Shown here: in pieces, positions 8,471-17,117 of the stretch | Numbering within the stretch: position 1 is the stretch's first letter | How the letters are laid out: every line of letters begins with the position of its first letter | NCBI GenBank assembly: GCA_050789255.1 | Contig: JBOZRQ010000042.1 | Coordinates: 1-64,000 of the forward strand | Source of the DNA: JBOZRQ01 sp050789255 | Lineage (GTDB): Bacteria; Bacillota; Sulfobacillia; Symbiobacteriales; Symbiobacteriaceae | Direction of reading: 5' to 3' | DNA length: 64,000 bases | Position numbers and translations under genes: made by a program | Notes under the pieces: model-generated | Databases searched by the model: none | The model's input: only the letters and a program-made list of their open reading frames with translations | Told to the model about the DNA's origin: nothing

Positions 8471-8543
8471 AAGGAGCCCTCCTGTGGCCAGTATCCTTAA
8501 ACCAACAGCTTACCGTATACCACGGAGGGGCGTAAAGTTTCTC

Positions 8544-8572
8544 TTGTGTGAGAACGCTTGTTCGATTACACT
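8544..8572 (+). promoter_or_regulatory. Sigma-A-type promoter for the BNR/MoaD operon
   Basis: TTGTGT, a 17-base spacer and TACACT place the transcription start near 8579, about 35 bases before the TTG start codon of the first BNR protein. Confidence 0.6.
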
Positions 8573-8613
8573 AATGTGGCTCAAATGTTTCGTAAAGATG
8601 GGAGGAACGCTGC

Positions 8614-9651
8614 TTGTCTTTGCTCCTTCTCGTAGGCACCAAGCGGGGCGCATTCCTCCTGCGGGGCGATTCCGCCCAGGCAGGCTGGACTGTGGACGGC
8701 CCCCTGGCCAATCCCGGCTGGTCTTTCGGAGTCACCTGTGTTGACCCGGCGAGCGGCGCCCTGTATGCTGCCGGACATAACGCTTGGTTCGGCCCGGCGG
8801 TCTGGCACAGTCATGACCAGGGCCGCACGTGGAGCCACTCCAGCGAGGGCATCACCTTCGGGGAGTCCGGCCCGGGCATCAAGCAGGTGTGGAGCCTGGT
8901 CACGGCGCACGGGCGGCTCTACGCCGGCACCGACCCGGCGGGGCTGTTCGTCAGCGATGACGGCGGCCAGACCTTCCAGGAGGCAGGCACGCCCCTGCGT
9001 TCGCTGCCGGAGGCGGCTGCCTGGCGGAGCGGCCGGGCCGGGACCGCCATTCACTCGATTGTCCCGAACCCGGAGAACCCGGACGAACTCTGGCTGGGCA
9101 TCAGCGGCGGCGGCGTGCTGCACACAGCGGATGGCGGCAGCACCTGGGCGGAGCGCAATCCGCAGGGCGCCCCGCTGTCCATCAAACTGAAGGCCGGTGC
9201 CGGACCGGCGGGCCTTCTGTACCAGCAGAATCACAAAGGCCTCTTCCGCACCGCTGACGGGGGCGCCAATTGGCAGATGATCGGGGGCTGCCTGCCTACC
9301 TCGTTTGCCTTCGCCATCGCAGCGCACCCAAGTCAGCCCGAGACCCTGTACGCCCTGCCCATGAAGAACGAGGGCAACATGCGCTCCCTGCCCGACGACC
9401 GGCTGGCGGTCTACCGCACCCGGGACGGCGGGGACTCCTGGGAGGCGCTGACCAGTGGCCTACCGGAAGGCAAGGTCTACGGCCACGTCTTCCGGGAATG
9501 CCTGATCACGGCGACGGGGGAGCCTGGCGCTGTAGCGCTGGGTGTCAGCACCGGCCATGTCTACGTAAGCCTTGATGATGGGAATACCTGGGTGACGGCT
9601 GCCGCACACCTACCCGAGGTGCTCGCACTGTCCCTGGCTGCGATCGACTAA
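8614..9651 (+). CDS. Asp-box (BNR/sialidase-like) beta-propeller protein 1
   Basis: The 345-residue protein contains about six Asp-box repeats of the S/T-x-D-x-G-x-T-W form (for example HDQGRTW, SDDGGQTF, ADGGSTW, RDGGDSW, LDDGNTW) spread through the chain, as in sialidase and VPS10-type beta-propellers. There is no signal peptide, and the arginine triad of true sialidases is not evident, so catalysis is not supported. The start TTG has GGGAGG eight bases upstream. A paralogue follows 17 bases downstream and a ubiquitin-fold gene follows that. Confidence 0.8.
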   Translation: MSLLLLVGTKRGAFLLRGDSAQAGWTVDGPLANPGWSFGVTCVDPASGALYAAGHNAWFGPAVWHSHDQGRTWSHSSEGITFGESGPGIKQVWSLVTAHGRLYAGTDPAGLFVSDDGGQTFQEAGTPLRSLPEAAAWRSGRAGTAIHSIVPNPENPDELWLGISGGGVLHTADGGSTWAERNPQGAPLSIKLKAGAGPAGLLYQQNHKGLFRTADGGANWQMIGGCLPTSFAFAIAAHPSQPETLYALPMKNEGNMRSLPDDRLAVYRTRDGGDSWEALTSGLPEGKVYGHVFRECLITATGEPGAVALGVSTGHVYVSLDDGNTWVTAAAHLPEVLALSLAAID

Positions 9652-9668
9652 CCATAAGGAGCGACAGC

Positions 9669-10745
9669 GTGAACAACAACGTGATCGTGCTGATTGGGAC
9701 CAAACGAGGCCTCTTTATCGCTCGCAGCAATCGCGACCGCAAGGATTGGAAAATGACAGGGCCTTACTGCAACGTCCCGATCCGTGACGCGAAGTACGAC
9801 CCACTCAGCAAGGCGATCTACGCCGCCGGCGTGCGTGAGTACGGCCCGGATGACTGGCGCCACGGCGTCTGGAAGAGCACCGACCTCGGCGAGAGCTGGA
9901 CCCACTCGGCCGTCGGGTTCACTTTCGGCGAGGGCGGCCCCAAGCTGGAGCGGGTGTGGCATGTGATGCCCGGGAACGGGGCCATGTACGCGGGTACCGA
10001 GCCGGCCGCGCTCTTCCGCAGCGATGATGCGGGCGAGACCTGGCAGCACGTGGAGGGGCTGCGCCAGCATCCCACCACCCCCGACTGGGGCGGCGGCGCC
10101 GGCGGTCTGGCGCTTCACTCCATCGTACCGCATCCCACGGATGCCAACCGGATATGGGTCGGCCTCTCCGCGGTGGGCGTCTTCTACACGGAGGATGGGG
10201 GGAAGACCTGGGAGATCCGCAACGGCGGCATGACCAAGGACTACAACCCCGGCGAGACCTATTACGGCTTCTGCTGCCATAAGTTTGCCCGGGCGGCCGG
10301 CGAGGAAGATATCCTTTACATGCAGGATCACGGCGGGGTTTACCGGAGCCGGGACGGCGCCCAGAACTGGGAGGATATCAGGGCCGGGCTCTCCTCGGAC
10401 TTTGGCTTCGGTTGTGCGGCGCACCCCCGGGACCCCAAGACCGCCTACCTGGCCCCCATCCAGGACAACGGCCGCTTCATGCCGGGCGCCGCGGCAGCGA
10501 TCTGGCGCACCCGTGACGGCGGCGACACCTGGGAGCGGCTGAGCGATGGCCTCCCCCAAGAGCACGCCTACTTCCAGGTGCTGCGGGAAGGGCTCTGCAC
10601 CGACGGGCTCGACCCGGCGGGCGTCTACTTTGGGACCAACAACGGCTTCGTCTTTGGCAGCGCCGACGAGGGCGAGACCTGGAGCACCGTCGCCAGCCAC
10701 CTGCCCTACGTGTGGTCGGTGAGCGCGGCCGTGGTGGAGGACTGA
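9669..10745 (+). CDS. Asp-box (BNR/sialidase-like) beta-propeller protein 2
   Basis: The 358-residue paralogue of the preceding protein shares the N-terminal LIGTKRGLF segment and has about six Asp boxes (TDLGESW, DDAGETW, EDGGKTW, RDGAQNW, RDGGDTW, ADEGETW). It is predicted cytoplasmic because no signal peptide is seen. The start is GTG with AAGGAG upstream. The downstream MoaD-like gene begins three bases after its stop codon, indicating one transcript. The role of these paired propellers is unknown. Confidence 0.8.
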   Translation: MNNNVIVLIGTKRGLFIARSNRDRKDWKMTGPYCNVPIRDAKYDPLSKAIYAAGVREYGPDDWRHGVWKSTDLGESWTHSAVGFTFGEGGPKLERVWHVMPGNGAMYAGTEPAALFRSDDAGETWQHVEGLRQHPTTPDWGGGAGGLALHSIVPHPTDANRIWVGLSAVGVFYTEDGGKTWEIRNGGMTKDYNPGETYYGFCCHKFARAAGEEDILYMQDHGGVYRSRDGAQNWEDIRAGLSSDFGFGCAAHPRDPKTAYLAPIQDNGRFMPGAAAAIWRTRDGGDTWERLSDGLPQEHAYFQVLREGLCTDGLDPAGVYFGTNNGFVFGSADEGETWSTVASHLPYVWSVSAAVVED

Positions 10746-10748
10746 GCT

Positions 10749-11012
10749 ATGGCGAAGCTCCTGCTTCCGGCCAACCTGACCGCCCTCTTCCCCGGGGCGC
10801 CCCGGGAGATGGAGGTGGAGGGGGCCACCGTGCTCGAGGTGATCGAGGCGCTCAACGCCCGCTTCCCCGGCATGCGCAGCCGCCTGCTCGATGCCGGCCC
10901 GCGCTTGCGGGAGCACATCCTGGTGGCGGTGGACGGGGTTCGCGTCGGCCTTTCGGCGAGCGTCGGCGCCCAGTCGGTCGTTCGCATTATCCCCTCCATA
11001 ACGGGTGGCTAG
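10749..11012 (+). CDS. MoaD/ThiS-family sulfur-carrier or ubiquitin-like protein
   Basis: The 87-residue protein has the size and pattern of a beta-grasp MoaD/ThiS protein: a VLEVIEALNARFPGM helix, a LREHILVAVDG strand pair, and a C terminus ending in Gly-Gly, the site that is adenylated and thiocarboxylated in this family. No E1-like (MoeB/ThiF), MoaE or ThiG gene is nearby. It is coupled to two Asp-box propellers, an unusual partner set, so molybdopterin or thiamin synthesis is not the obvious assignment. Confidence 0.85.
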   Translation: MAKLLLPANLTALFPGAPREMEVEGATVLEVIEALNARFPGMRSRLLDAGPRLREHILVAVDGVRVGLSASVGAQSVVRIIPSITGG

Positions 11013-11021
11013 ATGAGGAAG

Positions 11022-11052
11022 GACCGGGGGCACTCCCCGGTCTTGTTCTTTA
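11022..11052. terminator. Intrinsic terminator between convergent genes
   Basis: GACCGGGG (11022-11029) pairs with CCCCGGTC (11035-11042) and is followed by TTGTTCTTT. Confidence 0.75.
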
Positions 11053-11721
11053 GGGCTTTTGGATGAGCTCGAAGCCGCTCAGGATCTGCTCGCAGGCGGG
11101 TTTGGCCTGCTCCCAGGGTGTGCGCTCGCCGGAGACCGTACCGCAGGTGACGGTGTACTCGTAGCCGTCGACGAGGAGGAAGTAGCTCTCCTGATGGCGC
11201 CCGGCGGTGGCGCTTACGTAGGCGGCAAACAGGTAGCCCGCCTTCTGCCCGGCCAGCTCCCGCAGGCCCTGCTCGACTGTGACGATGCGGGACGAGCTGA
11301 TCTGCTCGTTCCGGGCGATCGCCTCGGCCACCAGCGACTCCAGGGTAGAGCTTTCGCGGCGGGGCTGCCGGCTGACGGTCATCTCGCCGAAGGCGAATCG
11401 GAAGATCATCGCCTGGCCGTCCCACGCTGGCGGGGCGGTCAGCGTTGCGGTCGACTTCAGGCGGAACCCGAGATCCCTGTTCTCATACGCGGCAGACTCG
11501 GAAGAAGCGGGCGTGACCGGCGCCTGCCTGACCAACTCACGTACGGCGACCCCACCGAGCAGGCCCAGCAGAACCACGGCTGCAGCTACGCCCTGCCACC
11601 ATGAAGTACGCTTCCGCGCAGGGCGCCCGGCCCGGATCTTGCGGAGCAGGTCGTCGGCGGGAACGCGGGCCTGGCTGGCCTCTTCCTTCAATGCGCGGGC
11701 GATGTCGTGTTCAGTGATCAT
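11050..11721 (-). CDS. Membrane-anchored partner of ECF sigma factor (anti-sigma-like)
   Basis: The 223-residue protein has a 45-residue N-terminal cytoplasmic segment (ITEHDIARALKEEASQAR), one transmembrane helix near residues 48-65 (VAAAVVLLGLLGGVAV) and an extracytoplasmic domain of about 150 residues. The gene overlaps the 3' end of the sigma factor gene by four bases (ATGA), the usual arrangement for a sigma factor and its membrane-bound inhibitor. The open frame extends upstream to 12003 but that part is antisense-frame shadow of the sigma gene. Anti-sigma function is inferred from topology and context. Confidence 0.7.
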   Translation of the reverse strand: MITEHDIARALKEEASQARVPADDLLRKIRAGRPARKRTSWWQGVAAAVVLLGLLGGVAVRELVRQAPVTPASSESAAYENRDLGFRLKSTATLTAPPAWDGQAMIFRFAFGEMTVSRQPRRESSTLESLVAEAIARNEQISSSRIVTVEQGLRELAGQKAGYLFAAYVSATAGRHQESYFLLVDGYEYTVTCGTVSGERTPWEQAKPACEQILSGFELIQKP

Positions 11722-12281
11722 TGGACCGACCCTCCCAGCCTTGCCGGATGTTCGAGGTAGCCGGACACCTTGTGCCGTGCGTGGTAGAGCCGCGACTTCA
11801 CCGTTCCCACCGGCAGGTTCAGCACCTCGGCGATTTGAGGCTCCGTCAGTTCGGCGTAATAGCGGAGGATGAGCGGCACGCGGTACATGTCCGGCAGCTT
11901 GGCCAGCGCCCGGCGGACCTCGTCGGTCTCCTCCCGGGCTTGTACAATTTCCTCGGCCTGCTCTGACGCATCCATGCGGTCCTCCTGCCGGAAAAGATCC
12001 CACGGGAGGAAGAGCAAACGGCGGCCACGGCGCCCCAGGCTGACCGCACTGTTGTGCAGAATCCGGTAGAACCAGGTGCGGAAGTACGCAGGGGTGCGCA
12101 GTGTGCCAATGCGCCGCAGCACCTGCACAAAGGCCTCCTGCACCGCGTCTTCGGCCGCCTGTTGGTTGCGCGTCATCAAATAGGCGATGCGAACCGCCTC
12201 GTCGACGTACTTTCGATATAAGGGATCAAAGGCGGCCTCGTCGCCTTGCTGCAGCCGGCTGACTAGCGCAGCGTCCTCCAA
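11718..12281 (-). CDS. ECF-type RNA polymerase sigma factor
   Basis: The 187-residue protein has sigma region 2 (DAVQEAFVQVLRRI, then FRTWFYRILHN) and region 4 (LPDMYRVPLILRYYAELTEPQIAEVLNLPVGTVKSRLYHAR with a helix-turn-helix), with no region 1 or 3, as in extracytoplasmic-function sigma factors. It is the first gene of an operon with a membrane-anchored partner and probably controls its own promoter. The start is TTG, with GAGGA nine bases upstream; this start is the least certain part. Confidence 0.9.
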   Translation of the reverse strand: MEDAALVSRLQQGDEAAFDPLYRKYVDEAVRIAYLMTRNQQAAEDAVQEAFVQVLRRIGTLRTPAYFRTWFYRILHNSAVSLGRRGRRLLFLPWDLFRQEDRMDASEQAEEIVQAREETDEVRRALAKLPDMYRVPLILRYYAELTEPQIAEVLNLPVGTVKSRLYHARHKVSGYLEHPARLGGSVQ

Positions 12282-12350
12282 GTGGCATCATCCTCTTCCT
12301 CGCGCAGCGGTTTCACAAGAATAGAGGCGCATTCTTACCCAACCGTTCAA

Positions 12351-12382
12351 AGGCAGTTGGCAAAAAAGCCAACTGCCTCTTT
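12351..12382. terminator. Intrinsic terminator of the 616-residue asparagine synthetase
   Basis: A perfect 11-base stem (12351-12361 with 12368-12378) encloses six A residues. It lies just past the asnB stop codon on the minus strand. Confidence 0.7.
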
Positions 12383-12385
12383 ACA

Positions 12386-14236
12386 TCATACAATATTCAC
12401 CTTGTACTCGGTCAGCCAGGTGTTGACCTGCCCGAGCCAGGCAAACAGCTGTGGCAAGCCCATCAGCTGTCCGAACCACGGCACGCCCGAGGCAGAGCCG
12501 TCAAGCTGCGCCAGCCGCCGGACCTCGTCAGCATCGATCAGCTGGTGGATCGGGGACGACGGATCGTCGATGATCTGCAGCGCCCAGTCCCGGGTCGCCC
12601 GGAAATAGGCGGGGTTGTGCGTTTTCGGGTAGGGGCTCTTCTTGCGGTAAAGGACATCGTCGGGCAGCAGGCCCTCCATCGCCTTGCGCACCAGCCCCTT
12701 CTCCCGCCCGCCGTGCATCTTCATCTCCCAGGGGACGTTCCAAACGTACTCGACGATGCGGTGGTCGCAAAAGGGGACCCGAGCCTCGAGGCTGGCCATC
12801 ATACTCATGCGGTCCTTGCGGTCCAGCAGGTTGGCCATAAACCAGGCCATGTTCAGGTAGAACATCTCGCGGCGGCGCGCCTCCAGGGGCTCTTCACCGG
12901 GGAGCTTGTCGATCTCGTCCAGCGTCTCCTGGTAGCGCTGGGCCACATAGGCCTCCGGGTCGATCCGCTCCGTCAGGCCGAGCGTGGGGGAGATCAGCCG
13001 CGCCCGCTCCCGCACCATGCGAATCCACGGGAAGGACTGGCCACGCAGGGCCTCCTCGCTGTGGAACCAGGGGTAGCCGCCGAAGATCTCATCGGCGCAC
13101 TCGCCGGAGAGCACCACCGTGACCTCCTTCTTGATCTCCCGACAAAAGAGGTAGAGCGAGGAGTCCACATCGGCCATGCCGGGCAGGTCGCGCCCTCGCA
13201 CGGCCTCCCGGAGCGAGGCGACCAGCTCGGGGGTATCGATCTCGATGTTGTGGTGCACGGTCCCAAGGTGTTCCGACACCCGCCTGATCCACGGGGCGTC
13301 GGGGTTGGGCTGGAAGGCGCTCGCCTGGAAATGCCGGTCGTTGTCTACGTAGTCGATCGACCAGGTGTGCAGGGGGCCGCGCCCCTCCTCCGCGAAGCTG
13401 CGGGCTGCGACAGCGGTGATTACGCTGGAGTCCAGCCCGCCCGAGAGCAGGGTGGCAATGGGCACATCGGAAACCAACTGGCGGCGAATGGCGTCCAAAA
13501 GAAGCTCCCGCACGGTCTCGACGGTGGTGGCCAGGCTGTCTCTGTGGGGCCTGCTCTTGAGCGACCAGTACCGGGTGATGCGGGTGCCGTCGCGGTCATG
13601 GATGAGGTAGTGGCCGGGCTTCAGCTCCGAGACCCCGCGGTAGACACCGTGACCCGGGGTTCGGGAGGGGCCAAGGTAGAAGAGTTCGGCGAGCCCTTCG
13701 TCGTCGATCTCGGGCTTTACCAACGGGTTTGCCAGCAACGCTTTGAGCTCCGAGCCAAAAAGCAGGGCGCCGCCCCTATGGGCGTAGAAGAGAGGCTTAA
13801 CGCCCATGCGGTCCCGGGCGAGGAAGAAGCGCTGGTCGTGCTCGGTCCACACCCCGAAGGCGAAAATGCCGTTCAGCTTCTCCACGCAAGCTGGACCCCA
13901 TTCGATGTAGGCCGTCAGGAGCACCTCGGTGTCCGAGTGGCCGCGGAACTTATGCCCCCGGCTGAGCAGCTCCTGGCGCAGATCTTCTGTGTTATAGAGC
14001 TCGCCGTTGTATACCAGTACATAGGTATGGTCGCCCAGGCGGCGCACCATGGGCTGGGTGCCGCCGATCGGGTCCACCACGGTCAGCCGGCGGTGGCCGA
14101 GGGCTGCGTGGTTGGTCACGTAGTCGCCCATCTGGTCAGGGCCCCGGTCCGCCAGCGTGGCGGCCATGGCTGCCAGTGTCGGGCGGAAACGGGTCAGGTC
14201 CCGCTCCCAGTCGATCCACCCTGTGATTCCGCACAT
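12386..14236 (-). CDS. asnB: Asparagine synthetase (glutamine-hydrolysing)
   Basis: The 616-residue enzyme makes asparagine from aspartate, ATP and glutamine. The N-terminal glutaminase domain starts MCGITGW with Cys2 as nucleophile, then RGPDQMGDY and YNGELYN. The synthetase domain has the PP-loop LLSGGLDSSV near residue 265 and the second nucleotide motif LSGECADEIFGGYPWF, followed by a full-length C-terminal domain with YRKKSPYPKTHNP. Length and these motifs match the AsnO/YisO type of Bacillus. The ATG has AGAGGGG upstream. A second, shorter homologue lies at 62482-63972. Confidence 0.93.
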   Translation of the reverse strand: MCGITGWIDWERDLTRFRPTLAAMAATLADRGPDQMGDYVTNHAALGHRRLTVVDPIGGTQPMVRRLGDHTYVLVYNGELYNTEDLRQELLSRGHKFRGHSDTEVLLTAYIEWGPACVEKLNGIFAFGVWTEHDQRFFLARDRMGVKPLFYAHRGGALLFGSELKALLANPLVKPEIDDEGLAELFYLGPSRTPGHGVYRGVSELKPGHYLIHDRDGTRITRYWSLKSRPHRDSLATTVETVRELLLDAIRRQLVSDVPIATLLSGGLDSSVITAVAARSFAEEGRGPLHTWSIDYVDNDRHFQASAFQPNPDAPWIRRVSEHLGTVHHNIEIDTPELVASLREAVRGRDLPGMADVDSSLYLFCREIKKEVTVVLSGECADEIFGGYPWFHSEEALRGQSFPWIRMVRERARLISPTLGLTERIDPEAYVAQRYQETLDEIDKLPGEEPLEARRREMFYLNMAWFMANLLDRKDRMSMMASLEARVPFCDHRIVEYVWNVPWEMKMHGGREKGLVRKAMEGLLPDDVLYRKKSPYPKTHNPAYFRATRDWALQIIDDPSSPIHQLIDADEVRRLAQLDGSASGVPWFGQLMGLPQLFAWLGQVNTWLTEYKVNIV

Positions 14237-14351
14237 GGAAGTTCACCCCTCTGAATGCTCCATGGTACTCGGGGCGCAAGAGGGGGTGTGCCTGTCCCGT
14301 TCGCCCATGTAAGGTTTTCAATTTCATGATGACGGAAAGAAGGATGGTTTG

Positions 14352-16112
14352 ATGACCACGACCCTGAGGCAAACGTGGGACCTGGAGTGCTTCTTCGAGG
14401 GCGGCAGCCGTTCGCCCGCCCTGGAGGCGCAGATGGGCGCCCTGGAGACCGACCTGAACACCCTGCGCAGTCAGGTGGACGGCCTGGCATCGACCGACAG
14501 CTGGGTGGCAGCGGTGGAGCTGCTGCAGTCGGTGCAGAGCCGCGTGATCCAGCTCTATTCCTACACCACCTGCCTGATCGCGCAGGATGTAAACGACGAG
14601 CCCGCCAAGCTGCTGGAATCCCGCATGACGCAGCTCTCGGCCAACCTGCAGAGCGTGCAGAACGAGCTGGACGCCCGTATGCTGGCGACCCCGGAAGCGC
14701 AGTGGGAGGCCCTGCTGGCCGATCCTCGCCTGCAGCCGATCACCTTCCCGCTGCGGGAGCGCCGGGAGATCGCCGCCAACCGCATGAAGCCTGAGCAGGA
14801 AACCCTTGCCCTTGACCTGGCCGTGAACGGCTACCACGGCTGGGGGTCGCTCTACAGCACCCTGGTCGGCCGCATTACCATCCCGGTGGACGGGGCGGAG
14901 CTGTCGGTCGGCCAGGCATTTAACAAGTTCTCTGAGCCCAGCAAGCCCTTCCGCCAGGAGCTGTTTGCCCGCTGGGAGGAGGCGTGGGGCCGCCAGGCGC
15001 CCTTGATCTCCACCGCCCTGAACAACATTGCCGGCTTCCGGCTGAACCTCTACCGGCACCGGAGCTGGGAGTCGGTCCTGAAGGAGCCCCTCCAGTACAA
15101 CCGCATGTCCTACGCCACGCTGATGGCCATGTGGGACGCTGTGAACGCAGCCAAGCCGAAGCTGGCGGAGTACCTGCAGCGGAAGGCCAAGGTGCTGGGT
15201 TACAGCAGCATCGACTGGTGCGACCTGGAGGCCCCCCTGGGCGAGTCCACGAAGAAGGTGAGCTACGAAGAGGCCGCCGCCTTCATCGAGGAGAACTTCC
15301 GCCGCTTCAGCCCCCGCATGGCGGACTTCGCCGCACGGGCTTTCCGAAACGGTGTCCTGGAGGTCGAGGACCGGCCGGGCAAGGCCCCGGGCGGTTTCTG
15401 CACCGACTTCCCCGAGAGCGCCGAGAGCCGGATCTTCATGACTTACGGCGGCGACACGGGCGGCGTATCGGTGCTGGCCCACGAACTGGGCCACGGCTAC
15501 CATTCGCACCTCATGTTCGACCTCCCGCCCATGGCCCAGCAGTACGCCATGAACGTGGCTGAGACGGCGTCGACCTTTGCGGAGACGATCACGGTAAATG
15601 CGGCGATCGCCAGCGCCTCGAGCAAGGAGGAGCGCCTCGCTCTGCTGGACGAGAAGCTCCGGTCCGCCGTGGCTTACCTGATGAACATCCATGCCCGGTT
15701 CATCTTCGAGACGCGCTTCTACGACGCCCGCAGGGGCGGCCCGCTGAGCGTGGAGGAGCTGAACGGGCTGATGGAGCAGGCCCAGCGGGAGGCCTACACC
15801 GGCGCCCTGGGCACCTACCACCCGCTGTTCTGGGCCTCCAAGGGCCACTTCTACGGGACCGAGGTGCCGTTCTACAACTTCCCCTACACCTTCGGCTACC
15901 TGTTCAGCGCCGGCGTCTTCGCCCGGGCGATGGAGGAGGGGCCCAGCTTCGAGCCCAAGTATGTCGACCTGCTGCGCGACACGGGCCGCGCCACGGTCGA
16001 GGATCTGGCCCGCCGCCACCTGGGCGCCGACCTGACCAAGCCCGACTTCTGGCTGACCGGCGTCAAGCTGGCCATGGCCGACGTCGACGAGTTCCTGAAG
16101 CTGACGCAGTAA
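14352..16112 (+). CDS. pepF: M3 family oligoendopeptidase F
   Basis: The 586-residue protein is a cytoplasmic zinc metallopeptidase of the M3/PepF type that trims short peptides. The HExxH zinc motif is in VLAHELGHGYHS, about residue 376, and the third ligand lies downstream in the NVAETASTFAE helix. Length and the FFEGGSRSP N-terminal segment match the family. I chose the ATG at 14352, with AGAAGGA upstream, over the immediately preceding TTG. It is monocistronic as far as can be seen. Confidence 0.92.
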   Translation: MTTTLRQTWDLECFFEGGSRSPALEAQMGALETDLNTLRSQVDGLASTDSWVAAVELLQSVQSRVIQLYSYTTCLIAQDVNDEPAKLLESRMTQLSANLQSVQNELDARMLATPEAQWEALLADPRLQPITFPLRERREIAANRMKPEQETLALDLAVNGYHGWGSLYSTLVGRITIPVDGAELSVGQAFNKFSEPSKPFRQELFARWEEAWGRQAPLISTALNNIAGFRLNLYRHRSWESVLKEPLQYNRMSYATLMAMWDAVNAAKPKLAEYLQRKAKVLGYSSIDWCDLEAPLGESTKKVSYEEAAAFIEENFRRFSPRMADFAARAFRNGVLEVEDRPGKAPGGFCTDFPESAESRIFMTYGGDTGGVSVLAHELGHGYHSHLMFDLPPMAQQYAMNVAETASTFAETITVNAAIASASSKEERLALLDEKLRSAVAYLMNIHARFIFETRFYDARRGGPLSVEELNGLMEQAQREAYTGALGTYHPLFWASKGHFYGTEVPFYNFPYTFGYLFSAGVFARAMEEGPSFEPKYVDLLRDTGRATVEDLARRHLGADLTKPDFWLTGVKLAMADVDEFLKLTQ

Positions 16113-16176
16113 GGCGGTTGCCCGCAGGCCTTTCCAAGTGATATTGTTGTGAGCAGAGCGTGGAGGTGAGGCGCCC

Positions 16177-16992
16177 GTGGAGGTTATCGCCCTGGTTGGA
16201 CCCGCAGGCAGCGGCAAGAGCCATCGCGCGGGCATCATCGCCCACCGGCACAACTGCGAAGCGATTATTGACGACGGACTGCTGATCCGGGAGGGCAAAA
16301 TCGTCGCGGGCAGCAGCGCCAAGCGCGAGGCCAACAAAATGGCCGCCGTGCGCCGGGCGATCTTCCACGAGAAGGATCACCGCGAGGAGGTCCGCAGCGC
16401 CCTCTGGAGCACCAAGCCCAAGAAGGTGCTGGTGCTGGGCACCTCCGACGACATGATCGAGAAAATCTGCAACGCCCTTGACTTGCCCCACCCTGAACTG
16501 ACGGTGCGGATTGAGGATATCGCCTCGCCGGCCCAGATCCGTCTGGCCCGCCGCAAGCGCAGCCAGGAGGGCAAGCACGTGATCCCGGCGCCCACCTTCG
16601 AGGTGAAGAAGACCTTCTCGGGCTACATGGTCGACCCGCTGCGCTTCCTGGCCAAGCGGGAGAACGAGCCCGACCCCGTCGCCCTGGAGAAGTCCGTGGT
16701 CCGACCCACCTTCAGCTCCTTTGGCAAGTTCTTTATCGCTGACACCGTGGTGGCAGCGATTGCGACACGGGCCGCGGAGATGGTGGAAGGGGTCGGACGG
16801 GTCGGTCGGGTGGTGGTGGAGAGCCGTCGCGAAGGGGTGCTGGTCGAGATCGAGATCATCCTCCGCTACGGCTACCCCGTCTGGGAGGCGCTGCGCGAAG
16901 CGCAGAAGCAGGTAACAGAGCGCATTGAGTACATGACCGCGCTGAACGTCATCGAGTGTAACCTTGAGGCGAAGCGCCTGATCGTGGACTGA
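16177..16992 (+). CDS. P-loop protein fused to an Asp23/Gls24 domain
   Basis: The 271-residue protein has a Walker A motif GPAGSGKS at residues 8-15 and about 170 residues of nucleotide-binding-like sequence, then a C-terminal 100 residues typical of Asp23/Gls24 envelope-stress proteins (VVAAIATRAAEMVEGVGRVGRV, and a C-terminal amphipathic helix QVTERIEYMTALNVIE). No Walker B of a known family is clear. The start is GTG behind a GGAGGTGAGG site. A role in envelope homeostasis is inferred from the Gls24 half. Confidence 0.75.
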   Translation: MEVIALVGPAGSGKSHRAGIIAHRHNCEAIIDDGLLIREGKIVAGSSAKREANKMAAVRRAIFHEKDHREEVRSALWSTKPKKVLVLGTSDDMIEKICNALDLPHPELTVRIEDIASPAQIRLARRKRSQEGKHVIPAPTFEVKKTFSGYMVDPLRFLAKRENEPDPVALEKSVVRPTFSSFGKFFIADTVVAAIATRAAEMVEGVGRVGRVVVESRREGVLVEIEIILRYGYPVWEALREAQKQVTERIEYMTALNVIECNLEAKRLIVD

Positions 16993-17007
16993 CCTGTTCA
17001 AAGATAG

Positions 17008-17042
17008 ACCCCCGTGAGACGAACCTGTCTACGGGGGTTTTC
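17008..17042 (+). terminator. Intrinsic terminator after the P-loop/Gls24 gene
   Basis: ACCCCCGT (17008-17015) pairs with ACGGGGGT (17031-17038); GAC/GTC pairs extend inside, and TTTT follows. Confidence 0.8.
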
Positions 17043-17117
17043 CGTGTTTTCTGAAGGGATTTCCGTCCGGGTGACGTCTGACCATGTGGATGTCTACGCG
17101 AACAGGGGGTCCCTCAC

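Noticed and set aside
8614..10745. True sialidase activity for the Asp-box proteins
   Set aside because: Only Asp boxes are evident; I cannot identify the arginine triad and nucleophile of sialidases.
12545..14254. 569-codon open frame antisense to asparagine synthetase
   Set aside because: Shadow of asnB; no family pattern in its translation.
14136..16337. 733-codon open frame antisense to the M3 oligopeptidase
   Set aside because: It is the GC-rich shadow of a clear metallopeptidase gene, has low-complexity His/Gly/Gln composition and no ribosome binding site.
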